Below are positions 12,084 through 21,601 of a DNA stretch of 64,000 nucleotides, piece by piece. Under the pieces are notes generated by a model. That model was not told the DNA's origin and made no database searches. It saw only the letters and a program-made list of their open reading frames with translations. The position numbers were made by a program, and so were the translations under genes. Numbering within the stretch: position 1 is the first letter of the stretch; every line of letters begins with the position of its first letter. Source of the stretch: Luteimonas mephitis DSM 12574 (lineage in GTDB: Bacteria; Pseudomonadota; Gammaproteobacteria; Xanthomonadales; Xanthomonadaceae); contig NZ_AULN01000012.1 of NCBI RefSeq assembly GCF_000422305.1, forward strand, positions 145,001 through 209,000. The letters are read 5' to 3'.

Positions 12084-14762
12084 ATGGAGAGGTCAGGGCA
12101 TTCTGCCGCAACCGCGACACCGCTGCAGGCAGAAGACGCCGCGGCGCAGTCGCTGTTGCTGGGGATGCCGGCGTGGGCGTTCGCGCTGGCCGGCATGCTG
12201 GCGGGCCTGCTCGTGACCGGCGCGGTGGTGCTGCTGGAACGCGGCAACCTCCAGGCCGAGGCGCGGCTGCACGACTCCCAGGTTGCCCGCCGCAGCGTGG
12301 CGCAGGTGGAGCGGCAACTGGAGACCAGCGGCCTGCTGCTGCGCGCGCTGCAATCGTCGTTCATGGTCAACGACGGCATCGACCGGCGGCAGTTTGTCGA
12401 CGTCCATGACAACCTGCGCGCCGGGGACGTGCTGCCGAGCCTGGAGGCGATGGTGTTTGCCCGTCGCGAGAACCCCGCGGCGCCCGGGGGACGGCCGCGC
12501 TATGTCTACGAAAGCGTGGTGCCCCTGGCGGGCAACCGCAGCCTGGTCGGCTTCGACATGGCCGCGCAGGAAGTGAACCTGCAGGCGCTGTTGCGCGCCC
12601 GCGACACTGACCAGCCGGTGATGTCCGCCGCCTTCCCGCTGCGCCAGCCGGTCAGCGACCCGCGCGACGCGCTCGGCGTGGTCGTGCGGTTGCCGGTGTA
12701 TCGCGCCGGCCCGCAGCCGACCGACGTGGCGCAGCGGCGGGAGCGCGAACTCGGTGCGCTGGGCATCAGCATGCGGGTCCGTTCGCTGCTGCTGGGCGGG
12801 TTGCCGGCGGACGCGCTGCGCCTCTATCGGGTGCGCGTGCTCGACAACACCGACGGTGCGGGCGTGATGCTGTTCGATTCCGGCGGCGACACGATGCCAG
12901 GCGCGCGCAGCTATGGCGGCGATGTCGCCTTCGGCGAACGCAACTGGAAGATCGTGCTGCAGCCGCGTGGCGCCGGTTACGACGCGAGCCTGCTGTGGCT
13001 GATGGCGATCACCGGCACGATCGCCAGCCTGCTGCTGGCACTGCTGCTGTGGTCGGCGGCGACCACGCGTCGGCGCGCGGTGACGCTGGGCCGCCAGCTG
13101 GCTCAACGCCACCGCGAGAGCGAGGAGCGCTTCCGCACCCTCAACGACCTGCTGCCGGCGCTGGTGCTGATGGCGCGCGCCGATGACGGCTGCATCGTCT
13201 ATGCCAACGAAGCCGCGTCCGCGCGGCTGGGCGCGGACGTGGCCGGCGGCGCGACGCCGCTGGCCTCGCTGTTCGAGGATCCGGCGCTGCAGCACGCGCT
13301 GTCCGCGACCGGGGACGGGGCGCGCTGGAGCAATGTCGATACGACGCTGCGCACCCTGGGTGGCGACCGGTTCTGGGCCTCCACCTCGATCAGCCAGGTC
13401 CAGCTCACCGGCCGGGACAAGCTGCTGATGGTGGCCAACGACACGTCCGAGCAGCGCCAGCTCACCGAGTTGCTGAGCTACCAGGCCACCCATGATGCGC
13501 TGACCGGCCTGTGCAACCGGCGCGAGTTCGAGCGCAGCGTGCGCCGGACCCTGCAGGCGGTCGCCCGCGACGGTACCCCGGCGGCGCTGCTGTACATCGA
13601 CCTGGACCAGTTCAAGCTGATCAACGACACCTCGGGGCACCTGGCCGGGGACCAGTTGCTGAGCCAGCTGGCGCTGGCGATGGCCGAACACCTGCGTGGC
13701 GACGACCTGCTGGCGCGATTGGGCGGCGACGAGTTCGGCGTGCTGGCGCAGAACGTGACCCCCGACGTCGCGCATCAGCTCGCCGAACGCATGCGCGCGC
13801 GCATCGAAGGCCTGGTCTTCGTCTGGGAACAGCGTTCGTACACGATCAGCGCCAGCATCGGCATGGTGATGATCGATCGCGCCGGCCTGACCCTCGACGA
13901 CGTGTTCGCGCATGCCGATGCGGCCTGCTACATGGCCAAGGACCACGGCCGCAACCGCGTCCACGCGTACTCCGCGCAGGACGACGAGCAGGTGCGGCGC
14001 CGCGGCGAGATGGAGTGGGCCAACCGCCTGCGGTGGGTGATCGAGGAAGGCCGGCTGCTGCTTGATTACCAGGAAGTGCTGCCGCTGCAGGGCCAGTCCT
14101 GCCCAGATCCGCATATCGAGTTGCTGATCCGGCTGCGCGACGAGGACGGCCGGATCGTGCCGCCGGGCGCCTTCCTGCCGGCGGCCGAGCGCTACGGGAT
14201 GATGCCGTCGCTGGACCGCTGGGTGATCGGCGAGGCGATCGCGAACTTCGACCGCCTCCACGCCAGCGGATGCGCGCCGGGGCGCTGTGCGATCAACCTC
14301 GCCGCCTCGACGCTCGAGGATGACGGCCTGGCCGACTACGTGCTCGACCTGATCGCACGCCACGACGTGGCCCCGGCGCGGCTGTGCTTCGAGATCACCG
14401 AGACCGAGGCGGTGCGCAACCTGGCGCGCGCGGTGCGGGTGATGCAGCGCCTGCGCGCGGTCGGCTGCCAGGTCGCGCTGGACGACTTCGGCGCCGGCAT
14501 GTCCTCGTTCGGCTACCTCAAGAACCTGCCGGTCGATGTGATCAAGATCGACGGCAGCTTCATCCGCGAGCTCGACAGCGACCCGATGAGCCGCTCGATC
14601 GTCGATGCCATCACCGAGATCGGCCACCAGCGCGGGCTCGACGTGGTGGCCGAGTGGGTGGCCAGTGTCGGTGCCGCCGAGCTGCTGCGCGAGCTCGGCG
14701 TCGACTACGGGCAGGGGTTCGCGCTGCACCGGCCGGAGCGCGTGCTCTACCAGCGCGAATGA
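12084..14762 (+). CDS. CHASE-GGDEF-EAL cyclic-di-GMP signalling protein with variant EAL motif
   Basis: An 892-residue membrane sensor. Two membrane helices (about 28-50 and 305-330) flank a periplasmic CHASE-type sensor domain; a PAS-like segment (about 345-455) follows, then a GGDEF domain with intact GGDEF at 547-551 and an EAL-type domain whose motif is ELL at 679-681. Other phosphodiesterase residues look kept (ITETE, DDFGAG, IKIDGSF, QGF), but the usual AEGVE reads AEWVA. It is a likely diguanylate cyclase; phosphodiesterase activity is uncertain. The ATG at 12084 has GGAG upstream. Confidence 0.92.
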   Translation: MERSGHSAATATPLQAEDAAAQSLLLGMPAWAFALAGMLAGLLVTGAVVLLERGNLQAEARLHDSQVARRSVAQVERQLETSGLLLRALQSSFMVNDGIDRRQFVDVHDNLRAGDVLPSLEAMVFARRENPAAPGGRPRYVYESVVPLAGNRSLVGFDMAAQEVNLQALLRARDTDQPVMSAAFPLRQPVSDPRDALGVVVRLPVYRAGPQPTDVAQRRERELGALGISMRVRSLLLGGLPADALRLYRVRVLDNTDGAGVMLFDSGGDTMPGARSYGGDVAFGERNWKIVLQPRGAGYDASLLWLMAITGTIASLLLALLLWSAATTRRRAVTLGRQLAQRHRESEERFRTLNDLLPALVLMARADDGCIVYANEAASARLGADVAGGATPLASLFEDPALQHALSATGDGARWSNVDTTLRTLGGDRFWASTSISQVQLTGRDKLLMVANDTSEQRQLTELLSYQATHDALTGLCNRREFERSVRRTLQAVARDGTPAALLYIDLDQFKLINDTSGHLAGDQLLSQLALAMAEHLRGDDLLARLGGDEFGVLAQNVTPDVAHQLAERMRARIEGLVFVWEQRSYTISASIGMVMIDRAGLTLDDVFAHADAACYMAKDHGRNRVHAYSAQDDEQVRRRGEMEWANRLRWVIEEGRLLLDYQEVLPLQGQSCPDPHIELLIRLRDEDGRIVPPGAFLPAAERYGMMPSLDRWVIGEAIANFDRLHASGCAPGRCAINLAASTLEDDGLADYVLDLIARHDVAPARLCFEITETEAVRNLARAVRVMQRLRAVGCQVALDDFGAGMSSFGYLKNLPVDVIKIDGSFIRELDSDPMSRSIVDAITEIGHQRGLDVVAEWVASVGAAELLRELGVDYGQGFALHRPERVLYQRE

Positions 14763-14830
14763 AGCGGCGCCGGCGGCATTCGCCGAACGCGCTGTCGCGG
14801 ACAGGCGCTGCGGTCAGTGCGCGGCGCGGC

Positions 14831-15181
14831 TCATTCGTAGTGGCCGCCGGGCGCTTCGATCCACTTTTGCAGGTGAATCCGGTGCTTCGGTGCGATGGCG
14901 ATGAAGCGGAAGCCGATCCAGGCCTGGCCCGGTGCGCTGGCGCGATCCATCCACAGCAGGTGCGCGCCCACTTCCACCATCGCCGACTTGCCGGCGCCGT
15001 CCGGCAGCGCGAACTGCAGCTGGTAGAGCGCGTCGTCGACCAGGGCTTCGCTGGCGATCAGCAGCATGCCGCTTTCGGACAGGTTGCCGATGTGGCCGAC
15101 CACGCGCTCGGTCATCGCATCGGTGACCATGATCGTGTCGGCGGCCTTGCGCCGGCGTGCGCGGCGGAATTCGTTGATCAT
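14831..15181 (-). CDS. PilZ domain protein
   Basis: A 116-residue single-domain protein of the PilZ family, which binds c-di-GMP or acts in type IV pilus and motility control. It has an N-terminal RRARRRK basic cluster resembling the RxxxR element, then GHIGNLSESGMLL, a match to the [D/N]xSxxG motif, and a C-terminal WIGFRF strand. The ATG at 15181 overlaps the DUF1631 stop by 4 bases (ATGA), so the two genes are translationally coupled. It converges on the GGDEF/EAL gene. Confidence 0.87.
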   Translation of the reverse strand: MINEFRRARRRKAADTIMVTDAMTERVVGHIGNLSESGMLLIASEALVDDALYQLQFALPDGAGKSAMVEVGAHLLWMDRASAPGQAWIGFRFIAIAPKHRIHLQKWIEAPGGHYE

Positions 15182-17607
15182 CTCGACTCCAGCAGCGCGG
15201 GCTCTTCGCCGCGGCCGGCGAAGCTGCGCAGCGCGCTGACCGCCGCCTGCCAGGCGCGGTCGACCAGGCGCCCGCGTTCGGCGGTGACGATGCGGGCCTG
15301 CCCGGCGGCGATCATGCGCGCGAGGTTGTCGAGCGAGTGCTCGCCGGTGCGCTGGCCGCGCTGGTTGACGAACAGTGCGTTGTCGGTAACCGGGCTGAAC
15401 CACGACAGGCGCTGGCGCACGAAGTCGCCCTGCTGGTTGACGACGAATTCGATCCAGGTGCCGAACGGCATCACCCGCAGCTGTTCATAGCGGGCCTGTT
15501 CTTCCGGCGTGCGCGGCGGCAGCTTCGGGCGCTTGGCCTTGGCAGGGTCTTCGCCCAGCCGTGCGCGCGCCTTGAGCTTGACCGCCAGTTCGGTGCGCGA
15601 GGCCGGGTCGTCCTCGTCCTCGGGCACGCACTGGGTCAGGCGCTGCGCGATCACCCCGGCCTCGTCGGCGTGGTAGCCGACCTGGCCGAGTGCCTCGGCC
15701 ACGTGGGCGGTCAGCGCCGGGTCGGCGAGCGCGTCGTCGCTGCAGCAGGCGGCGACGATCTGCTGGGTGGCTTGCACCTGCTTGCGCCATTCGTCCGAGC
15801 CCTCGCCCTGGCGCAGCAGGGTCAGGGTGAGGACGTCCGCCCAGGCCTGGTTGAGCAGCGCGCGGGCGAACTTGGCCAGGCGCCGGTCGCCGATGATCGC
15901 GTCGAGCGTCTCGGTGGCGCGCAGCTTGGCGACTTCAAGCTTTTCCTTGCCGCGCGCGGCCTCGACGTGGCGGCGTTCGAGCAATTCGGCCTTGCGCACC
16001 TGTTCCTGCAGGTGGCTCTCGAGCTTGTTGTTGCTGGCGTCGAAGACCGCATCGTCGCCGTCGTAGTTCTCGACGACGTGGGTGACCGCCTGCTGCAGCG
16101 GCAGCAGCATCTGCGGGTCGTAGTCGTCCTTGTCCAGCCACCGGGCCGCGGATTCGGCGACCGTGTTGAGCAGCCGGCGCGCGGGGTGGTGGCCCCGGAC
16201 GAAGAACGCGCGGTCCTGCAGCGCCACGCGCAGCAGCGGCAACTGCAGGCGGCGGACCAGCGCGGCGGCCGGCGCGTCGGCGCGGATCTCCTCCTCGATC
16301 TGCCCGTACAGCATCGACAGCAGTTCGAACGTGTCGTTGTCGCGTTGCGACAGCGTCGCGCCCTTGCCGTGTTGCTGCCTTGCCTGGGCCAGCAGCGTCT
16401 GCTTGACGTCGTGCAGGCTGTGGGTGCTGCCGGCGGGCTGCGCCTGCAGGGCGCCCAAAGCGCTGAACACGTCGCGCGTGCTCAGTTCTTCACGTGGACC
16501 GCCGGGCTGGCGCGGTCGCAGCTTGCCGATCAGCGCGCGCCGCCCCGACATGAGCTGCTGCAGCATCGCCAGCGAGGCCTGTTCGTCGCCGTTGTCCGGG
16601 TCGTCCCAGGACTCGCCCATCCAGGCGGTATGCGGGCGCGGCTGGGCCGACGGCGGCCGGCCGGCCGGAGCATTCGCCGCGGGAGCGGTATCGCCGGCGC
16701 CAGCGCCGCCACCGTGTCCACCGCCGCCGCCGCCACCACCGCCGCCACCGCCACCGCGCCCATCGCTCGTGCCTGCGACGGCGTCCGAATCTGCGGCAGG
16801 TGCATCAGCGTGCTGATCCGCTCGGGTCCGGGGGACTGCGCCAGTCCCGGTGTCAGCCGAGCGGGCATCCCGGGGGGTGCCCTGCGGCGTGGCGCGAGCC
16901 CGTACCGGCACGAAGGTCAGGCCGGGCAACACACCCTCGACGTCCATCGCCTCGTCCAGCTTCTCGAGGCTGCGCGCATAGCCCGACATTACCTGGCGGT
17001 CGAAGACGCGGTACAGCAGCAGGCGCGCCTCGTAGGGCACCTGCAGCGTCTGGCTGGCGTTGCGCATCGCCCTGCATAGCGCCCGCGGCCCGAGCGGAAT
17101 GCGTTCGGCGTCAAAGGCCGGGCTGCCGGCGAGCACGCCGAAGCGCTGGCCCAGCAGGTGCAGCGGCAGCGCCGCACGCGACTCCTGGCGGGCGGCGATC
17201 TCGCGCAGCACCGCGCCTTCATCCATCACCTCGTCTTCGACCAGGCTGAGGTTCTGGAACGGCGCGCGCGTGCCGGCCGCGGGCGCTTCATCCGGGGGCC
17301 GTGCGCTGCGAATCCCGGCAACCCCGGCTTCCAGTTCGAGCATGAAGCGCGGAATCAGGTCCGCCCGGTTCATGCGCAGGGTGCGCAGGGTCTGCATGTA
17401 GCCCGATTCGACGCCGGGGCTGCGGGCCAGGTCGGCCAACCGGAACAGTTCCTGCTCGAACTCCCTGAGCATCGTGCCGAGGCTGTTGTCCAGCTCGTCG
17501 GAGACCAGCGAGAGGGCGTGTTCCAGGGACTTGCGCACGCGCCGGGGCAAACCCGCGGCGGCAAGCGTGCGCGGCGTGGCATCGTTCGATGGCGTCGAAG
17601 CGGACAT
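15178..17607 (-). CDS. DUF1631 family protein
   Basis: An 809-residue uncharacterised protein of the DUF1631 family, coupled by a 4-bp overlap to a PilZ gene. The C-terminal part (about the last 130 residues) resembles the conserved DUF1631 tail: FGTWIEFVVNQQGDFVRQRLSW and LFVNQRGQR. A low-complexity poly-glycine linker (13 Gly in a row, near residue 290, DNA about 16722-16760) separates N- and C-terminal halves. The start is taken as ATG at 17607, with GGGGAG 13 bases upstream; a GTG at 17643 would add 12 residues. Function unknown. The link to PilZ suggests c-di-GMP output, an inference. Confidence 0.83.
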   Translation of the reverse strand: MSASTPSNDATPRTLAAAGLPRRVRKSLEHALSLVSDELDNSLGTMLREFEQELFRLADLARSPGVESGYMQTLRTLRMNRADLIPRFMLELEAGVAGIRSARPPDEAPAAGTRAPFQNLSLVEDEVMDEGAVLREIAARQESRAALPLHLLGQRFGVLAGSPAFDAERIPLGPRALCRAMRNASQTLQVPYEARLLLYRVFDRQVMSGYARSLEKLDEAMDVEGVLPGLTFVPVRARATPQGTPRDARSADTGTGAVPRTRADQHADAPAADSDAVAGTSDGRGGGGGGGGGGGGGHGGGAGAGDTAPAANAPAGRPPSAQPRPHTAWMGESWDDPDNGDEQASLAMLQQLMSGRRALIGKLRPRQPGGPREELSTRDVFSALGALQAQPAGSTHSLHDVKQTLLAQARQQHGKGATLSQRDNDTFELLSMLYGQIEEEIRADAPAAALVRRLQLPLLRVALQDRAFFVRGHHPARRLLNTVAESAARWLDKDDYDPQMLLPLQQAVTHVVENYDGDDAVFDASNNKLESHLQEQVRKAELLERRHVEAARGKEKLEVAKLRATETLDAIIGDRRLAKFARALLNQAWADVLTLTLLRQGEGSDEWRKQVQATQQIVAACCSDDALADPALTAHVAEALGQVGYHADEAGVIAQRLTQCVPEDEDDPASRTELAVKLKARARLGEDPAKAKRPKLPPRTPEEQARYEQLRVMPFGTWIEFVVNQQGDFVRQRLSWFSPVTDNALFVNQRGQRTGEHSLDNLARMIAAGQARIVTAERGRLVDRAWQAAVSALRSFAGRGEEPALLESR

Positions 17608-17730
17608 GGATGTGATTGTGCTCCCCTGCAGGCTTCTTATCACGCCGGGGGCAGGCGGGGCCAGCGTACGGATTCGGCGAGGGCCTTCGGCCAGCGCCCC
17701 CGGGCTCGCGATGGCATGGGGCGGCGGTCG

Positions 17731-18894
17731 CTACGCGTCCAGGAACAGCGCGATCACGTCGTTGCCGAAACGACGGCCCAGCGCGGTCGGCCGCACGCGA
17801 TCGCCGTCCAGCTGCAACCAGCCGCGATCCCGCGCCTGCGCCAGCGGCGCGGCGATCGCGGCGCGGGGCAGGCCGGTACGCGCCTCGAACTGGGCCAGCG
17901 TGAATCCCTCGACCAGGCGCAGGGCGTTGAGCATGTATTCGAACGGCCTGCGCGCCGGCTCGATGGTGTCGTCGCCGCCGATGGCCTCCGCGGTGCCGGC
18001 GGTGGCGAGGTAGGCCGCAGGGTGCTTGTGCTTCCAGCGTCGCAGGATCGCCTGGTCGGCGCCCAGGGTGAGCTTGCCGTGCGCGCCGGCGCCAATGCCG
18101 AGGTAGTCGCCGAAGCGCCAGTAGTTGAGGTTGTGCGCGCACTGCCGGCCGGGCCTTGCGTAGGCGCTGACTTCGTACTGCGCGTAGCCGGCATCGGCGA
18201 GCATCTGCTGGCAGCGTTCCTGCATGTCCCACGCGGCGTCTTCGTCGGGGATGTCGCGCGGCGGCCTGGCGGCGAACACGGTGTTGGGCTCCAGCGTCAG
18301 CTGGTAATGCGAGACGTGCGCCGGCTGCAGCGCCAGCGCACGTTCGATATCGCGCTCGGCCATCGCCAGGGTCTGCCCGGGCAGCGCGTACATCAGGTCG
18401 AGGTTGAAGTTGTCGAAGCCGGCATCGCGGGCGAGCTTCACCGCCGCTTCGGCCTCGGCGCTGTCGTGGATCCGACCCAGCCGCTTGAGCACCTCGTCGT
18501 CGAAAGTCTGGACGCCGAAGCTCAGCCGGTTCACGCCGGCCGCGCGATAGTGCTCGAAGCGGCCGTGTTCGGCGGTGCCGGGATTGGTTTCCAGGGTGAT
18601 CTCCAGCCCGGGCGCGAAGCGCAGGCGCGCGCTGGCGCCTTGCAGGAACGCGTCGATGGCTTCGGCCGGAAACAGGCTCGGCGTGCCGCCGCCGAAGAAC
18701 ACGCTGTGCACGGTGCGGCCCCAGGCCAGCGGCAGGTCGAAGTCCAGGTCGGCCAGCAGCGCCTCGACGTACTGCGCGAACGGCGGCGTACCGCCCGCGC
18801 CGCGGAATTCATGCGAGTTGAAGTCGCAATACGGGCACTTGCGCACGCACCAGGGCAGGTGGACGTACAGCGACAGCGGCGGCGGGGTAAGCAT
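17731..18894 (-). CDS. hemW: Radical SAM heme chaperone HemW
   Basis: A radical-SAM protein related to HemN that inserts or delivers heme rather than oxidising coproporphyrinogen. The 387-residue product has the [4Fe-4S] motif CVRKCPYCDF near residue 17, FFGGGTPSLF, and a C-terminal HemN-type domain. The ATG at 18894 or the one at 18903 is the start; both sit next to a GTAG-headed repeat and neither has a clear ribosome-binding site. It follows rdgB with about 205 nt of repeat-rich sequence between. Confidence 0.93.
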   Translation of the reverse strand: MLTPPPLSLYVHLPWCVRKCPYCDFNSHEFRGAGGTPPFAQYVEALLADLDFDLPLAWGRTVHSVFFGGGTPSLFPAEAIDAFLQGASARLRFAPGLEITLETNPGTAEHGRFEHYRAAGVNRLSFGVQTFDDEVLKRLGRIHDSAEAEAAVKLARDAGFDNFNLDLMYALPGQTLAMAERDIERALALQPAHVSHYQLTLEPNTVFAARPPRDIPDEDAAWDMQERCQQMLADAGYAQYEVSAYARPGRQCAHNLNYWRFGDYLGIGAGAHGKLTLGADQAILRRWKHKHPAAYLATAGTAEAIGGDDTIEPARRPFEYMLNALRLVEGFTLAQFEARTGLPRAAIAAPLAQARDRGWLQLDGDRVRPTALGRRFGNDVIALFLDA

Positions 18895-18903
18895 GGCGGG
18901 CAT

Positions 18904-19106
18904 TGTAGGAGCGGCCGGCATTGCATGCGCGCGCCGGCTTGTGCAGGAGCGGCTTCGGCTGCGAGCTTCTTGCACGATGAAGGGATTGCTTGCGCGAGCG
19001 CACCTGGGCGCAACGGGCGTTGCCGGGTGCTGCCAGTCACGCCCGGCAGGCCCCTGCGGAGGGAGGTGTTCTGCAGGAGGCGTGCGGCTGCAGCCGCTCC
19101 TACAGG
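18904..19106. repeat. Cluster of GTAGGAGCGGC REP-like repeats
   Basis: Three related units lie between hemW and rdgB: TGTAGGAGCGGCC at 18904-18916, GCAGGAGCGGCTTCGGCTGC near 18943-18962, and an inverted copy CAGCCGCTCCTACA at 19091-19104. They match the GTAG-headed REP elements common in Xanthomonadaceae. The inverted copy's GTAG supplies the TAG stop of rdgB. Confidence 0.75.
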
Positions 19107-19690
19107 GACGCCAGTTTCTCGCGCAGCGCCGCCAGCGCCAGGCCGCGGTGGCTGATGCGGTTCTTCAGCGACGGATCCAGCTCGGCCGCCGACCGGCCGC
19201 GCTGCGGGTCGAGGAACACGGGGTCGTAGCCGAAGCCGCCGTCGCCCCGCCGTGCATGCAGGATGCGGCCATGCCAGCTGCCCTCTGCGATCAGCGGCTG
19301 CGGGTCATCGGCATGACGCAGCAGCACGATCGCGGCATGGAAATGCGCACCGCGGCGTTCGTCGGGAACATCGCGCAGCGCGTCGAGCAGTTTGTCGATG
19401 TTGGCCCCGGCGTCGCCGTGACTGCCTGCGTAGCGCGCCGAGTACAGCCCGGGCGCGCCACCAAGCGCATCCACGCACAGGCCCGAATCGTCGGCCAGCG
19501 CCGGCAGGCCGGTCGCGCGCGCAGCGTGGCGGGCCTTGAGCAGGGCGTTCTCGACGAAGCTCAGGCCGGTTTCGTCGACGTCCCCGACACCCAGTTCGCC
19601 CTGCGCGACGCAGTCGATGCCGCTGTCGCCCAGCAGATCGGCGAACTCGGCCAGCTTGCCGCGGTTGCCGCTGGCGATGACCAGTTTCAA
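19100..19690 (-). CDS. rdgB: Non-canonical purine NTP pyrophosphatase (RdgB/HAM1)
   Basis: Hydrolyses ITP, dITP and XTP to keep them out of nucleic acids. The 196-residue protein has the family motifs SGNRGK near the N-terminus, SFVENALLKAR, ADDSGL, SARYAG, GFGYDP and SHRG. The start is taken as TTG at 19690 because it gives the family N-terminus (MKLVIASGN); no closer ATG exists. It lies 28 nt after rph. The stop codon TAG at 19100-19102 is part of a REP-like repeat. Confidence 0.94.
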   Translation of the reverse strand: MKLVIASGNRGKLAEFADLLGDSGIDCVAQGELGVGDVDETGLSFVENALLKARHAARATGLPALADDSGLCVDALGGAPGLYSARYAGSHGDAGANIDKLLDALRDVPDERRGAHFHAAIVLLRHADDPQPLIAEGSWHGRILHARRGDGGFGYDPVFLDPQRGRSAAELDPSLKNRISHRGLALAALREKLASL

Positions 19691-19718
19691 TGCGCCGGGC
19701 CGTCGTCGCGCGGATGCA

Positions 19719-20462
19719 TCAGCGTGCCAGTGCCTCGCGCTGCGCGGCCAGCAACTGGCCGATGCCGCTTTCGGCGAGGCCAAGCAGGGCATCGAGCTCT
19801 TCGCGGCGGAAGGCGTGGCCCTCGGCCGTGCCCTGCAGCTCGATGAAGCCGCCGCCGTCGTTCATCACCACGTTCATGTCGGTGTCGCAGTCGCTGTCTT
19901 CCGCGTAATCGAGGTCGAGCACCGGCACGCCGCGATACACGCCCACCGAAACCGCGGCCACCGCGCCGAAGATCGGATCGCGGCTGATGTCCTTGCGCGC
20001 CTGCAGCCAGCGCACGGCGTCGACCAGGGCCACGTAGGCACCGGTGATGGCGGCCGTGCGGGTGCCGCCATCGGCCTGCAGCACGTCGCAATCCAGGGTG
20101 ACAGTGCGCTCGCCCAGTGCGCGGCGGTCGACGCAGGCGCGCAGCGTGCGGCCGATCAGGCGCTGGATTTCCAGCGTCCGCCCGCCCTGCTTGCCGCGCG
20201 CGGCCTCGCGGTCGTTGCGGGTGTTGGTCGAGCGCGGCAGCATCCCGTACTCGGCGGTGACCCAGCCCTCGCCCTTGCCGCGCAGGAAGCCGGGCACGCG
20301 GTTCTCGACGCTGGCCGTGCACAGCACGCGGGTGTCGCCGAAGCTCACCAGCACCGAGCCTTCGGCGTGGCGGGTAAAGGCGCGTTCGATGCGCACGTCG
20401 CGCAGCTGGCCGGGCGCGCGGCCGCTGGGGCGGGCGAAGGCCGCCGGAGTGGAACTGGACAT
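19719..20462 (-). CDS. rph: Ribonuclease PH
   Basis: A phosphorolytic 3'-5' exoribonuclease that trims tRNA 3' ends. At 247 residues it is of normal length. It carries the RNase PH core: [23 protein letters not shown], the basic phosphate-site segment [14 protein letters not shown] and the metal-binding [15 protein letters not shown]. The ATG at 20462 starts it. It is divergent from yicC and followed by rdgB. Confidence 0.96.
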   Translation of the reverse strand: MSSSTPAAFARPSGRAPGQLRDVRIERAFTRHAEGSVLVSFGDTRVLCTASVENRVPGFLRGKGEGWVTAEYGMLPRSTNTRNDREAARGKQGGRTLEIQRLIGRTLRACVDRRALGERTVTLDCDVLQADGGTRTAAITGAYVALVDAVRWLQARKDISRDPIFGAVAAVSVGVYRGVPVLDLDYAEDSDCDTDMNVVMNDGGGFIELQGTAEGHAFRREELDALLGLAESGIGQLLAAQREALAR

Positions 20463-20584
20463 GTGGGTGTTTGCCTGACGCGGTGCGCGAGTTTAACAGG
20501 GCGTCGCACATTCGCCGGCATGCGCCGCAGGCCTGCGCAGCCGGCACGCGGCGATCGGTCGCTCATGGCCGCAAACGCCGCCGA

Positions 20585-20593
20585 TGGCATACT
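20585..20593 (+). promoter_or_regulatory. Possible extended -10 promoter of yicC
   Basis: TGGCATACT reads as an extended -10 element (TGN followed by CATACT), 30 bases before the yicC start. No clear -35 hexamer. Confidence 0.35.
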
Positions 20594-20622
20594 TTCCGCC
20601 CGACTCTCCCGCAGGGCCTTGC

Positions 20623-21483
20623 ATGATCCGCAGCATGACCGCCTTCGCCGCCGGCGAACGCAGCACCGAATGGGGCACGCTCGGCTGCGAGATGCGCGCG
20701 GTCAACCATCGCTTCCTCGAGCTGGGCGTGCGCTTGCCCGACGAGCTGCGGCTGCTGGAGCCTGCCCTGCGCGAACGCGTCTCGTCGCGTGTGTCGCGCG
20801 GCAAGGTCGACCTCACCCTGCGCCTGCGCTCGAGCGAAGGCGGCGGCACGCTGCAGGTCAACGACGCGCTGCTGCGGCAGCTGTCCGACCTGGCGACCGG
20901 CGTGAGCACCCGTTTCCCGGGCCTGCGCACCCAGTTCACCGACTTGCTGCAGTTCCCCGGCGTGCTGCAGTCGAAGGCCGGCGACCCGGCTGCGCTGCAT
21001 GCCCAGGCGATGGAGCTGCTCGACGAGGTGCTGGCCGAATTCGTCGCCGCGCGCGAACGCGAGGGCGGCAAGCTGGTCGCCGCGATCCTCGAGCGCGTCG
21101 ACGGCATCGCCGCGCAGGCCGCGCAGGTGCGCGAACTGATCCCGCTGATCCGCGCCGGCCAGCGTGCCAAGCTCGACGCCCGCATCGCCGACCTGGCGCA
21201 GGCCGCGGATCCCGGGCGCGTGGAGCAGGAACTGGTGCTGTGGCTGCAGAAGCTCGATGTCGACGAGGAGCTTGATCGCCTCGACAGCCACGTCGTCGAG
21301 ATCCGCCGCATCTTCACCCAGGACCAGCCGGTCGGCCGCCGCCTCGACTTCCTGCTGCAGGAGTTCAACCGCGAGGCCAACACCCTGGGCTCGAAATCGG
21401 TCGACGCGCGCACCAGCAACATCGCGGTGGAGCTCAAGGTGCTGATCGACCAGATCCGCGAGCAGGTGCAGAACATTGAGTAG
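20623..21483 (+). CDS. yicC: YicC family endoribonuclease
   Basis: A 286-residue YicC-like protein; the family includes an endoribonuclease implicated in small-RNA turnover. The typical start MIRSMTAFAAGE and the C-terminal DFLLQEFNREANTLGSKS segment are both present, so both the N-domain and the DUF1732-type C-domain are intact. The ATG at 20623 was chosen over an upstream in-frame start because it gives the conserved N-terminus. gmk follows, as in many proteobacteria. Confidence 0.94.
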   Translation: MIRSMTAFAAGERSTEWGTLGCEMRAVNHRFLELGVRLPDELRLLEPALRERVSSRVSRGKVDLTLRLRSSEGGGTLQVNDALLRQLSDLATGVSTRFPGLRTQFTDLLQFPGVLQSKAGDPAALHAQAMELLDEVLAEFVAAREREGGKLVAAILERVDGIAAQAAQVRELIPLIRAGQRAKLDARIADLAQAADPGRVEQELVLWLQKLDVDEELDRLDSHVVEIRRIFTQDQPVGRRLDFLLQEFNREANTLGSKSVDARTSNIAVELKVLIDQIREQVQNIE

Positions 21484-21497
21484 CCGGGACCGGAAGC

Positions 21498-21590
21498 GCG
21501 GGATTCGGGCTTCGCAAAAGCGGTTACGATTCGCTTCGTAATCCTGGGGCAGGCTCTTGTCTTCTCGAATCCAGAATCCGGAATCCCCGA
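21498..21590. repeat. Degenerate copy A of the GGGATTCGGG inverted-repeat element
   Basis: GCGGGATTCGGGCTTCG near 21498-21514 and the inverted segment CGAATCC-AGAATCC-GGAATCCCC near 21567-21589 resemble the arms of the better copies at 22768-22947 and 54599-54717. It ends about 12 bases before the gmk start codon and is much less perfect. Confidence 0.5.
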
Positions 21591-21601
21591 CCCCCGCGCC
21601 C

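Noticed and set aside
18900-19106. CRISPR-like array from the repeated GCAGGAGCGGC units
   Set aside because: Units are irregularly spaced, in both orientations and only three in number; they fit REP-like elements and no cas gene is present.
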